Source of the DNA: Gillisella vitis
GTDB lineage: Bacteria; Pseudomonadota; Alphaproteobacteria; Rhizobiales; Rhizobiaceae
Length of the DNA: 64,000 nt
Direction of reading: 5' to 3'
Assembly: GCF_001541345.2 (NCBI RefSeq)
Contig: NZ_LMVL02000010.1
Coordinates: 44,129-108,128 of the forward strand
The notes under the pieces are model-generated. The model saw only the letters and a program-made list of their open reading frames with translations. It was not told where the DNA came from and did no database searches. Positions within the stretch are counted from its first letter, which is position 1. Every line of letters begins with the position of its first letter. Positions 25,395-33,677 of this stretch are shown in pieces. The translations under genes and the position numbers were made by a program.

Positions 25395-25694
25395 TTAGCG
25401 CCGCGACAGCAGGGCGAAAATGAAGCCGAGACCGGCGGCAATCGCGACCGACTGCAACGGTTTTGCCCGAATTTTATCTTCCAGATCCTGTTCCAGCGCA
25501 GAAACGCTGCTGCGTGCGGAGCTGATCGCATCCGATGCCTTATCACTGACCTGATGCAGGGTTGCACTGCCAACGGAGGCCAGCGTGCTGGTCAGCGCCG
25601 CAACGTCCTGTTTGAGCTGCTCGATCTGCGCTTCGAGTTCCTTGGACCGTGCTTCTGCTTCCACATCATTGATGGCTTCATTGATATCGACCAT
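25395..25694 (-). CDS. DUF883 (ElaB/YqjD-like) protein
   Basis: This 99-residue protein has a long amphipathic coiled-coil part (about residues 5-75, rich in Ala, Glu, Gln and Ser) and one C-terminal hydrophobic helix (AIAAGLGFIFALLSRR). That is the layout of ElaB/YqjD, inner-membrane proteins that can bind ribosomes in stationary phase in E. coli. The ATG at 25694 has AAGGAG upstream. It is the first gene after an EcfG-type promoter and is co-transcribed with the membrane protein downstream. Confidence 0.85.
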   Translation of the reverse strand: MVDINEAINDVEAEARSKELEAQIEQLKQDVAALTSTLASVGSATLHQVSDKASDAISSARSSVSALEQDLEDKIRAKPLQSVAIAAGLGFIFALLSRR

Positions 25695-25765
25695 GGACGA
25701 ACTCCTTCTGGATTTTTAAGGCTACGCAAACTGTTATCCCGTCTGCGGCGCGAACTCTATCAACA

Positions 25766-25790
25766 AACGTTGCTCAGGCCCAAGGGTTCC
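25766..25790 (-). promoter_or_regulatory. EcfG-type promoter for the DUF883 operon
   Basis: On the minus strand, GGAAC (25786-25790) and CGTT (25766-25769) are separated by 16 bases, 71 bases ahead of the DUF883 start. It lies back to back with the site for csbD. Confidence 0.88.
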
Positions 25791-25872
25791 ATTTTTCACC
25801 TATTTTCGGGGCAAGCATTTCGTATGGGATGATGTGATCGACCGTCCGCGGTCGCGCCCGATCACCATAATC

Positions 25873-25897
25873 GGAACCTTCCAGGTTGCATGACGTT
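25873..25897 (+). promoter_or_regulatory. EcfG-type promoter for csbD
   Basis: GGAAC at 25873-25877 and CGTT at 25894-25897 are separated by 16 bases, ending 83 bases ahead of the csbD start. Confidence 0.88.
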
Positions 25898-25980
25898 AAT
25901 CTCATGCTACCATGCTCGGACCGCTACTGTTTGACGGCGGCACGGGCTTCTTGAAATCGCCAATCGAAAAGGAGACCGCG

Positions 25981-26178
25981 ATGAACTGGAACCGTGTTGA
26001 AGGCAATTGGGAACAATTCAAAGGCAAGGCCCAGGCTCAATGGGGCAAGCTGACCGGCGACGACCTGGATGTTATTGCCGGTAATCGCAAACAATTGAGC
26101 GGCAAATTGCAGGAACTCTATGGAAAAGGCCAGGATGAGGCTGACCGAGAGATCGACGATTGGGTCAAACGCCACTAA
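25981..26178 (+). CDS. CsbD family stress protein
   Basis: This 65-residue hydrophilic protein has the CsbD pattern: MNWNRVEGNWEQFKGKAQAQ, then a WGKLTGDDLDVIAG segment and a final DEADREIDDWVKRH. The family is strongly induced by general stress sigma factors (SigB in Bacillus, EcfG in alphaproteobacteria), but its molecular action is unknown. AAAGGAG precedes the ATG. An EcfG-type promoter lies upstream and a strong terminator follows, so it is a single-gene transcript. Confidence 0.92.
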   Translation: MNWNRVEGNWEQFKGKAQAQWGKLTGDDLDVIAGNRKQLSGKLQELYGKGQDEADREIDDWVKRH

Positions 26179-26222
26179 TATAACAGAACCGCAGTCTGGC
26201 GACATGATGTCGTCTTGCGGGC

Positions 26223-26262
26223 GCGGCGCTGGAAACCATGATGGTTCTGGCGCCGCTTTTTT
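26223..26262 (+). terminator. Intrinsic terminator after csbD
   Basis: GCGGCGC at 26223-26229 pairs with GCGCCGC at 26250-26256, followed by TTTTTT. It marks the right edge of the stress locus. Confidence 0.8.
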
Positions 26263-26274
26263 ATGACCTGATGG

Positions 26275-27891
26275 TCATGGTGGCAGCATATGCAGCAGCG
26301 TTTCCAGGCGGTCAGCATCACGCGGACGTTTGTCGGTTCGCAACCGCGAAATCCGGGGAAAGCGCATGGCGACACCGGATTTGTGCCGGGTGGACCGGTT
26401 CAGCCCTTCAAAGGCCACCTCCACCACAAACCCATGATCGGGCTCGGCGCGGATCGAGCGCACAGGTCCGAAACGGTCTATGGTATTGTTGCGCACATAT
26501 TTATCGAGAATTTCCAGCTCCTGGTCGGTAAAGCCGAAATAGGCCTTGCCCACCGGCACCAGTTGGTCGCCACCTTCTGGCATCTGCATCCAGACGCCGA
26601 AGGTAAAATCGGAATAATAGCTGGAGCGCTTGCCATGGCCGCGCTGCGCATACATCAGCACCGCATCGACGTTCAGCGGTTGCTTTTTCCACTTGAACCA
26701 TGGCCCCTTGGCGCGCCCGGCTTGGTAGATACTGTCGCGGCGCTTGATCATCACCCCTTCGATGACCGGATCGGGCGGGGCGTGCCGAAGGGCGTCCAGT
26801 TCGTTCCAGCTGGAAAAAGCAATCAGCGGCGAGAGATCGAAGCGCGTGGCGGGGGCATTTTCGACAATCTCTGCAAGCAACCCCCGGCGCGCCTCATAGC
26901 CGAGGTTTCGCACGTCCTGGTCGCCGGTAAACAACAGATCATAGGCACGGATAAAGGCCGGATAATCACTGAGCATTTTCGTCGTGACGCTCTTGCGGTT
27001 CAATCGTTGCTGAAGATCGGAAAAGCTGCGAGTTGGCTGGTTGGAGCGCGCCGTGCCACCAACCAGCAATTCGCCATCAATCACCCCATCGAAATTCGCT
27101 GACGCAATAACATCGGGAAAAGCTCCCGAAATATCGTCGCCAGAGCGGGAATAGAGCCGGCAGGTGTCGCCATGGCGCGACAGCTGCACCCGGATACCGT
27201 CCCATTTCCACTCGGCGGCATAATCGGCGGGATCGAGACCCTCCAGATCACCATTGCCGACCGGATTGGACAGCATGACCGAATGAAAAATCGCCGGTGT
27301 CGCCAGCACGGGCTTGTCGGCACCCCCCTCAAGCCAGGCAAACAGGCTCACATAGGGCGGCTCCAGCCCGTGCCACAGCGTCTCGATCTCCCCGACATCC
27401 TTGCCCGACATGTCGGAAAGCGCCTGTTTGGCAAGCCTTGCCGAGACCCCGATCCGCAAGCCGCCGGTCGCGAGTTTGAGAAAGGCGAAACGGCCTGACG
27501 TATCGAGCTGGTCGAGCAGGTCGCGCACGGCGCCTCGCACCTGGGTGCGGCCAAGCGATTGCATGAGGGCCACGACTTCGCCGAGGCTCGGTTCGGCAAT
27601 CTCGGCTTTTTCGCCACGGTCCTGATCCCAGACCAGCGAAATGGTTTCGGCGAGGTCGCCGACATAATCATAGGAATAACCGAAGAGAACTGGGTCCATT
27701 CGCTCCAGAACCAGTTCTTTCAGCAGGGCTGGCTTGACGGTCTTCAGATCGAGCGTTCCGGCCAGAACGCCCAGCGCATAGCCCCGGTCCGGGTCCGGCA
27801 CGCTGGCAAAGTAATCGGCCAACAGCTTAAGCTTGCCATTGCGGCTCGGGGTCAGGACAAGGCGGTCAAGAAGGGTGGCAAAGGCGCGCAT
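26275..27891 (-). CDS. ATP-dependent DNA ligase (exonuclease-associated type)
   Basis: This 538-residue ligase has an N-terminal DNA-binding domain (about 1-190) and then a nucleotidyltransferase domain with motif I EWKWDGIR (Lys229 takes the AMP). A C-terminal OB fold carries the FKWKKQPLNVDAVL stretch. Bacterial ligases of this group are encoded with a metallo-beta-lactamase exonuclease, a DEXH helicase (Lhr-type) and the PdeM nuclease in a DNA damage response cluster. Here only the exonuclease partner is adjacent. The ATG at 27891 shares one base with the exonuclease stop (TGATG), so the two are coupled. It acts in repair and is separate from the essential NAD-dependent LigA. Confidence 0.92.
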   Translation of the reverse strand: MRAFATLLDRLVLTPSRNGKLKLLADYFASVPDPDRGYALGVLAGTLDLKTVKPALLKELVLERMDPVLFGYSYDYVGDLAETISLVWDQDRGEKAEIAEPSLGEVVALMQSLGRTQVRGAVRDLLDQLDTSGRFAFLKLATGGLRIGVSARLAKQALSDMSGKDVGEIETLWHGLEPPYVSLFAWLEGGADKPVLATPAIFHSVMLSNPVGNGDLEGLDPADYAAEWKWDGIRVQLSRHGDTCRLYSRSGDDISGAFPDVIASANFDGVIDGELLVGGTARSNQPTRSFSDLQQRLNRKSVTTKMLSDYPAFIRAYDLLFTGDQDVRNLGYEARRGLLAEIVENAPATRFDLSPLIAFSSWNELDALRHAPPDPVIEGVMIKRRDSIYQAGRAKGPWFKWKKQPLNVDAVLMYAQRGHGKRSSYYSDFTFGVWMQMPEGGDQLVPVGKAYFGFTDQELEILDKYVRNNTIDRFGPVRSIRAEPDHGFVVEVAFEGLNRSTRHKSGVAMRFPRISRLRTDKRPRDADRLETLLHMLPP

Positions 27892-28904
27892 CAATCGCCC
27901 TCGTCTTCATAGCCGACCAGATGCAGCGGCTTGGCGGCGATACCGTTCAACTCACACCAGCGTACCAGCGCCTCTTCACGCCCATGCGTGACCCAGACGG
28001 CACCGGGTTGCAATTCGCTAATCGTCTCGATCAGTTCCGGCCAGTCGCAATGGTCGGATATCACCAGCGGCAATTCGACTCCGCGCTGCTTGGCTCTCTG
28101 GCGCACCATCATCCAGCCGGAGGCGAAAATCGCCAGCGGATCATGAAAACGCCGCGCCCAGCGATCAGCAAAAGCCGAAGGTGGGCCAATGACGATGGCA
28201 CCTTCGAAATGGCTGGCGCCGCCGTTTTCCACCGTTGCAGGGCGCAATTCTCCCAGTTCGATGCCCTGGCTCTGGTAATAGTCGCAGAGCTTGGCAAGCG
28301 CACCGTGAATATAGATCGGCTTGTCATAGCCCGCCTGACGGATCAGCGAGATCACCCGCTGCGCCTTGCCCAGCGCATAGGCCCCGACCAGATGGCTGCG
28401 TTGCGGAAACTGTTCCAGCGACCGCAAGAGCTTGCCGATTTCCAGTGCCGGATCTGGATGGTGGAAGACTGGCAGCGCAAAAGTCGCCTCGGTAATGAAC
28501 ACATCGCACGGCACGGGCACGAAGGGGGCACAGGTGGCATCGGGCCGACGCTTGTAGTCGCCGGAAACGACAATGCGGGTTCCCGCCCGCTCAATCGAAA
28601 TCTGCGCTGACCCCAGAACGTGACCTGCCGGGTGAAAACCGATGGCAACGCCGTCCATCGTGACGGTTTCGCCAAAATCAATCGCCTGGGATGATCCCGC
28701 AAAGTCGGCACCGTAGCGCAACGCCATGATGTCAAGCGTCTGCCGGGTGGCCAGCACTTTATCATGACCAGCACGGGCATGATCGGAATGACCATGGGTA
28801 ATCAGCGCCCGCGCTACAGGCCTTACCGGATCGACATAGAAATCGCCGATCGGACAATAGAGACCGGCAGGGGTCGGATGCAGCAGGGCCTCGGGCTTGA
28901 TCAT
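27891..28904 (-). CDS. Ligase-associated metallo-beta-lactamase DNA exonuclease
   Basis: This 337-residue protein belongs to the metallo-beta-lactamase/beta-CASP-like nuclease group. The metal motif THGHSDH lies at residues 36-42, with later His and Asp residues in SGDYKR and HCDWPEL segments. It is the exonuclease normally encoded beside the ATP-dependent ligase that follows here. It probably trims DNA ends before sealing; this is established for related proteins only in part. The start at 28904 has no strong ribosome site. It is divergent from a MerR-type gene. Confidence 0.9.
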   Translation of the reverse strand: MIKPEALLHPTPAGLYCPIGDFYVDPVRPVARALITHGHSDHARAGHDKVLATRQTLDIMALRYGADFAGSSQAIDFGETVTMDGVAIGFHPAGHVLGSAQISIERAGTRIVVSGDYKRRPDATCAPFVPVPCDVFITEATFALPVFHHPDPALEIGKLLRSLEQFPQRSHLVGAYALGKAQRVISLIRQAGYDKPIYIHGALAKLCDYYQSQGIELGELRPATVENGGASHFEGAIVIGPPSAFADRWARRFHDPLAIFASGWMMVRQRAKQRGVELPLVISDHCDWPELIETISELQPGAVWVTHGREEALVRWCELNGIAAKPLHLVGYEDEGD

Positions 28905-29014
28905 AATGCTAAAATAGGGCGGGAGGCTTGAGAAGTGTAGAGCGAATTTGCTCTTGACCTGTCCCTTGGGGCCGCTTCCATACGTGTTGCGGTCAACAGC
29001 GAACGAGGTGATTC

Positions 29015-30046
29015 GTGACGTATTCCGCTCAATATCTGAATGCTTCCGAGGCCGCGCGCCGGCTCGGCGTATCCATGAAGGCCCTGAGGCTCTACGAGCA
29101 GAAAGGGTTGATAACGCCGGTCCGCACCGCCGCCGGATGGAGAACTTACAGTCCCGCCGAAATGGCTCGCGCCGCAGAGATCATTGCCCTGCGAGATCTG
29201 GGCCTCAGTCTTGCAGAGGTCAAGCGCGTGCTGAAAGGGGACCCGCAATGCCTCGAACCTGCTTTCGCGCGGCATCAGTTCGCGCTTGAACGGACCATCC
29301 GGCAGACGGCGGAAGCCCTGGAGAAAATTCGGGCGCTGCGCCAGGATATAGCTGCCGGGGCTGTTCCTGCGTTTGCCGATCTGGTGGGCCTGTCGCGTTG
29401 CAGAGGCGACGTTCGGCTTGCCCTGGACCTTCCTTGGCCATGGGGCGGAGAACGCTTCGAACTGCTGGATATTCGTCCAATCAATTACATTGTCGGTCCA
29501 CTCGGCTGCGGCAAGACCAGGCTTGCCCATGCTATCGCTGCCGCCTTGCCTGATGCAGTATTCCTTGGTCTGGACCGGCTTGAGGACAAGGGCAGTGCGG
29601 CGAAGGCGCGTCTTGATGCCGATCAATCTTTAAAGGAAAGGATTGAGCGGGCCTTGGCTTGGCTGATGGAGGAAGGGGCTGTTCCTTCTGATGCCTTGAC
29701 GGTCCTGCTGGTCGGACTGGAAGCGCACGGTTCGGCCTGCCTGGTTATCGACATGGTGGAGGATGACCTGGATCGCGCCACGCAGGAGGCGTTGACCGGT
29801 TACCTGCGCCATCACTGCTCCCAATCACGTCCGCTGTTTCTCATGACCCGATCGGCGTCGATCCTGGACCTGGATGCCGTGACGGGGGACGAAGCCATCA
29901 TTTTTTGCCCGGCAAACCACAGCCCGCCAAGTGTGGTCGCGCCTTATTCCGGTGCGCCCGGCTATGAAGCCCTTTCCACATGTCTTGCCTCACCGGAGGT
30001 CCGGGCACGCAGCCGGGGCGTTGTTGCCTTCAGGCCGCATCCATAA
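29015..30046 (+). CDS. MerR-type regulator fused to a P-loop ATPase domain
   Basis: This 343-residue protein starts with a MerR helix-turn-helix (about 8-76, ASEAARRLGVSMKALRLYEQ) and a dimerisation helix (about 85-115). In place of a short effector domain it then carries a P-loop domain: Walker A GPLGCGKT at residues 161-168 and a probable Walker B ACLVIDMVED. No ABC signature is visible. The GTG start has GAGGTG upstream. The second domain suggests control by nucleotide binding. It diverges from the exonuclease-ligase pair, which it might regulate; that link is only positional. Confidence 0.8.
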   Translation: MTYSAQYLNASEAARRLGVSMKALRLYEQKGLITPVRTAAGWRTYSPAEMARAAEIIALRDLGLSLAEVKRVLKGDPQCLEPAFARHQFALERTIRQTAEALEKIRALRQDIAAGAVPAFADLVGLSRCRGDVRLALDLPWPWGGERFELLDIRPINYIVGPLGCGKTRLAHAIAAALPDAVFLGLDRLEDKGSAAKARLDADQSLKERIERALAWLMEEGAVPSDALTVLLVGLEAHGSACLVIDMVEDDLDRATQEALTGYLRHHCSQSRPLFLMTRSASILDLDAVTGDEAIIFCPANHSPPSVVAPYSGAPGYEALSTCLASPEVRARSRGVVAFRPHP

Positions 30047-30229
30047 GCGCTGCTGACTTGGAGGATTGCCATTCGCCTGTGCATCCGTGTGCAGGCGAGA
30101 CTTGCGATTGCAGGGTGACATCCCGCTTGTATTTGCGGTATCGGATAAAGACAGTGTGGCATTGTTTTCTCAGGCATTGCCCGCACGGTCTTTCAGACTT
30201 TTCGACGCGCAATCTCAGGATCTATTTCC

Positions 30230-30466
30230 ATGAAACCCATTTTCGTTCAGCTGCAATGTGTTCCCGGCAAGACCTATGAGGTGGCCGATGCGATCTATAA
30301 GGCGGAGATCGTCTCAGAACTTTATTCCACCTCGGGCGAATATGATCTGCTGATGAAGGTCTATATCGAGGATGGGCAGGACGTCGGCAAATTCGTCAAC
30401 GAGCAGATTTCGGCCGTACCCGGCGTGGTCCGTTCGTTGACGACAATGACGTTTACCGCTTTCTAA
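30230..30466 (+). CDS. Stand-alone Lrp/AsnC ligand-binding (RAM) domain protein
   Basis: This 78-residue protein is a complete Lrp/AsnC effector domain (QLQCVPGKTYEVADAIYKAE, then GEYDLLMKVYIED) without the DNA-binding part. Such proteins form beta-sheet dimers and higher oligomers that may bind amino acids or modulate full-length Lrp proteins. It lies alone, 183 bases after the MerR-type gene, and is convergent with the large aminotransferase fusion. A small-molecule sensor is the best guess. Confidence 0.85.
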   Translation: MKPIFVQLQCVPGKTYEVADAIYKAEIVSELYSTSGEYDLLMKVYIEDGQDVGKFVNEQISAVPGVVRSLTTMTFTAF

Positions 30467-30486
30467 CCTTCATTAGGCGAGGCCCG

Positions 30487-33411
30487 CTACCAGCCTTCGG
30501 TCAGGACCTTGTCCAGCATGGCCACGAAGAAGCTGGCGCTTTCATAGGTCAGGCAGAGCGGTGGCTTGATCTTCAGGACGTTGAGATGGTCGCCGGTCGG
30601 CTGCATGATGATGCCGAGGTCGAGCAGCCGTTCGCAGATCGCGGCGGTTTCTTGGGCTGCTGGTTCCAGCGTCTGGCGGTCGCGGACCAGTTCGAGACCG
30701 TGATAAAGCCCCATGCCGTGCACGGCACCAGCCATGGGATGGACGGCAACCAGATCCTCGAGTTTTTCACGCAGGAAATCGCCGACATCGCGGGCATTGT
30801 CCTGCAAGTTTTCGTCGCGCATGATGTCCAGCACCGTCATGCCAATCACCGAACTGACCGGGCTGCCGCCGGAGGATGAGAAGAAATAGCCATCCTGCTC
30901 GAAGGCATCGGCAATCGCCTTGGTGGTGATGACGGCACCAAGCGGCTGACCATTGCCCATGCCTTTGGCGATGGTGATGATATCAGGGATGACGCCCTGC
31001 TGCTCGAAAGCCCAGAAATGATGGCCGAGACGGCCATAGCCGACCTGAACTTCATCGGCGATGCACAGCCCGCCGCGCGCCCGGATTAAGGGATAGACGC
31101 CCTGGAGATAGCCGGGCGGCAAGGCGATGCCTCCCGCATTGCCAAACAGGCTTTCGGCGATGAAACCGGCGAGGCCCTCACCTCCAGCATCGATGTCCTC
31201 CAGCGTCTTTTCCACCTCAGCGACATAGGCGGCAGCGCTGTCTGGCCCTTTATAAGGGCCGCGATAGCTGTTGGGGGCGGTGACGGGCCACACCCAGTCC
31301 GGCCTGGTTTCCAGGGCGCGGGGATTATCGGCAATCGAGGTGGAGACCGCGTCGCTCGCCATTGTCCAGCCGTGATAGGCTTCCTTCAGGCTGACCAGGT
31401 TGCGTTTGCCACTGGCTGCCCAGGCCAGCCGGATGGCGAGGTCCACGGCTTCCGAGCCGCTATTGACCAGGAAGACCGTGTCCAGTCCTTCCGGCGCAAG
31501 GCTCGCCAGACGTTCGGAAAATTCGGCGACGGCGCGGTAATGAAAGCGGGAATTGGTGTTGAGACGCGACCACTGCGCCCAGGCGGCGTGGGCAAGACGG
31601 GGATGGCCATGGCCGACGGTGGCGACATTGTTGACCATATCAAGATAGGCGCGGCCCGCCATGTCGAACAGATGCTCACCAAAACCACGCTCGATCTGCG
31701 GCGGATGTGAGTAATAGTGCTTTTGCGGGCTGGCAAAATGCTGGTTGCGGGTCGCAAGCAGGGCTTCGCCGCTTGCCAACGGGGCATCCAGATCGACGCC
31801 GAACAGGGCAGCCGGCGACAGGCAGACGCGCCGCCAGGCATAGGCATGATCGGGTCTGGCAAACAGCGGCGGCACGAGGTCTGGATCGCGGCAAAGCTGC
31901 AATCGCAACCCGCCTACCGATCCTTCGGCACCAGCAATCCGACCGAGTGGCGTTCCCGCCTGCAATTCCGTACCGTCTTCAAACTGGCATTCCAGCCCAT
32001 GGATATGCAGGGCCAGATCCGTCGCCATCAAAATGAAGTGTTGGCTGGTGCGCTTCAGCACGCAATCGAACGGGACCACGGCCTCGGTTCCCGCTGGCAG
32101 GCAGGCATCGACATGCAGCGCAAAGGTCGCCGGCATGCGCGGCGACAAAAGCCTTGTATAGGACAGGCGGCATTCGCCGTAGCGGGTTGCGGCAACGCCG
32201 GTATCGGCGGCGGCCTTGGCCAGCAGCTTCCAGTCGATCTGGGCATCGGCCCAATCGTCCTCGATCAATGCGGGGCTGAGCGTGGACAGGTCGGTGAGAT
32301 GCACGCTGAGCGGATCGATGCCGGGCAGAAGCCGGCCAAGCACCGGGCGCTCCTCCGGTGGTTCCTGGCCAAGCGTGGCAAAGATCGCGGCCTCCATGAC
32401 CGAGAAGGGCAGGGAGGTGGCGAGGGTGAAAATTTCTCGTTCATGTTCCAGATTGCCGGAGACATAATCATTGTCGGGATCGATCGACAATTGTTGCTCG
32501 CTGCTGGCCACCAGCACGGCGGCGCGCGCGACGATCAGGGGCCAAAGGACTTTGATCTCGGCTTCATTCAACGGATAAAGCGCGTGAAAAGCCTGGATGA
32601 CCGGCAGCACGCCGAAGGGATCGCCATCGGCCTGGTGTAAGAGTGCCGCGCAGGTGACGGCAAGGTCACCCACCAGCCAGCCGGTGACCAGATCGCCGAA
32701 ATCGATCACGGCTTGCGGCAGAAGCCGACCGGCGGCATCGGGCGCGCCCATGATGTTGTCGCCAGTCAGGTCGTGATGCACGGCCTGAAGGCGCAGCTCG
32801 CCCAGCAGCGGATTGATATGACGCATGGTGACGATCATCGCCTTGGCGACATCGTCACGACGTTTTGGCTCGCTGACGGAGGCCAGCAGATGCAAGGTGA
32901 CCGGTCCGGCACGCCGCAGATCCCATTGCAGGTCCCGGTCCAGGCCGGGATGGTCGAAATCGGCCAGCGCCAACGCCATGCGGGCGCAAAAACTGCCGAT
33001 GGCGCGCATGGTCGCAGGTGCAAGATAGCTTCGCTGGCTAAGGGATTCGCCCTCGATATAGGTTAGCAGGCGGGCGTAATAGCTTTCCTCACCAAGCGTG
33101 ACGGCCACGATCTCCTCTCCGCTTAGGGAGGGGACCGGTTCCGGGGCCTTGGGGGCATCGGGGATTTGCGCCAGATGCCGCAAGACCGCATTCTGGGCTT
33201 CCAGTTCGACGCTTGCATACTCCTGGCGGCAGATTTTCAGGACGAAGCGGTGGTCACCGGTATCCACGCGGAAATTGCGGTCCTGCTGAGAACCCAGCTC
33301 CTTGACGGTACCTTCAAGGCCATACTGCTCTTTCAGCAGGGCAATCGCGGCCTCAAGCGTCACATGAGGCCGCGCAAGCCCGGTGCGCTGAAAGAGAAGG
33401 GTGTTTGGCAT
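30487..33411 (-). CDS. Phosphotransferase-class III aminotransferase fusion protein
   Basis: This 974-residue protein has three parts. Residues about 20-340 form an APH/choline-kinase-like domain with the catalytic HHDLTGDN (Asp214) and DFGD. Residues about 425-520 form a beta-rich domain similar to the M23/lipoyl-like fold, with LHIHG. Residues about 545-974 form a class III PLP aminotransferase with IADEVQVGYGR and the Schiff-base Lys near 816 (TIAKGMGNG). Relatives of the two end domains act on hydroxylysine and phosphohydroxylysine or phosphoethanolamine, so phosphorylation followed by phospho-lyase or transamination in one chain is plausible. A GGAGG site supports the ATG. The exact substrate is unknown. 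Confidence 0.88.
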   Translation of the reverse strand: MPNTLLFQRTGLARPHVTLEAAIALLKEQYGLEGTVKELGSQQDRNFRVDTGDHRFVLKICRQEYASVELEAQNAVLRHLAQIPDAPKAPEPVPSLSGEEIVAVTLGEESYYARLLTYIEGESLSQRSYLAPATMRAIGSFCARMALALADFDHPGLDRDLQWDLRRAGPVTLHLLASVSEPKRRDDVAKAMIVTMRHINPLLGELRLQAVHHDLTGDNIMGAPDAAGRLLPQAVIDFGDLVTGWLVGDLAVTCAALLHQADGDPFGVLPVIQAFHALYPLNEAEIKVLWPLIVARAAVLVASSEQQLSIDPDNDYVSGNLEHEREIFTLATSLPFSVMEAAIFATLGQEPPEERPVLGRLLPGIDPLSVHLTDLSTLSPALIEDDWADAQIDWKLLAKAAADTGVAATRYGECRLSYTRLLSPRMPATFALHVDACLPAGTEAVVPFDCVLKRTSQHFILMATDLALHIHGLECQFEDGTELQAGTPLGRIAGAEGSVGGLRLQLCRDPDLVPPLFARPDHAYAWRRVCLSPAALFGVDLDAPLASGEALLATRNQHFASPQKHYYSHPPQIERGFGEHLFDMAGRAYLDMVNNVATVGHGHPRLAHAAWAQWSRLNTNSRFHYRAVAEFSERLASLAPEGLDTVFLVNSGSEAVDLAIRLAWAASGKRNLVSLKEAYHGWTMASDAVSTSIADNPRALETRPDWVWPVTAPNSYRGPYKGPDSAAAYVAEVEKTLEDIDAGGEGLAGFIAESLFGNAGGIALPPGYLQGVYPLIRARGGLCIADEVQVGYGRLGHHFWAFEQQGVIPDIITIAKGMGNGQPLGAVITTKAIADAFEQDGYFFSSSGGSPVSSVIGMTVLDIMRDENLQDNARDVGDFLREKLEDLVAVHPMAGAVHGMGLYHGLELVRDRQTLEPAAQETAAICERLLDLGIIMQPTGDHLNVLKIKPPLCLTYESASFFVAMLDKVLTEGW

Positions 33412-33677
33412 GGACTGCCTCCTGCAGAATCAATCGGCTGAGAGCTGTGCCTGTCCGGTCTGAACTCCGGTCCGACCTGCATCACGCAAGCTCACGTCTG
33501 TCTTCTTTTGGTTTCTCGCGTTGGAAAGCCGATAACCATGTTTCCTGACAAACTCTAGCAGAGAGAATCCGCGCGTCCATCGCCCATCCATAAAATAACA
33601 TGGGCAACAAACGTTTGAGGTGTGGAAAGAGCCGATTTCGCCTGTGACGCGGTCCGGCTCAATCCGTAAATGCCTGG

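Noticed and set aside
31717..32640. 307-residue open frame opposite the aminotransferase fusion
   Set aside because: It is antisense to the recognised kinase and middle domains, with no start signal.
33412..33540. Possible riboswitch leader before the fusion aminotransferase
   Set aside because: There is a small CCGG-based stem, but the conserved cores of the glycine or other riboswitches could not be matched.
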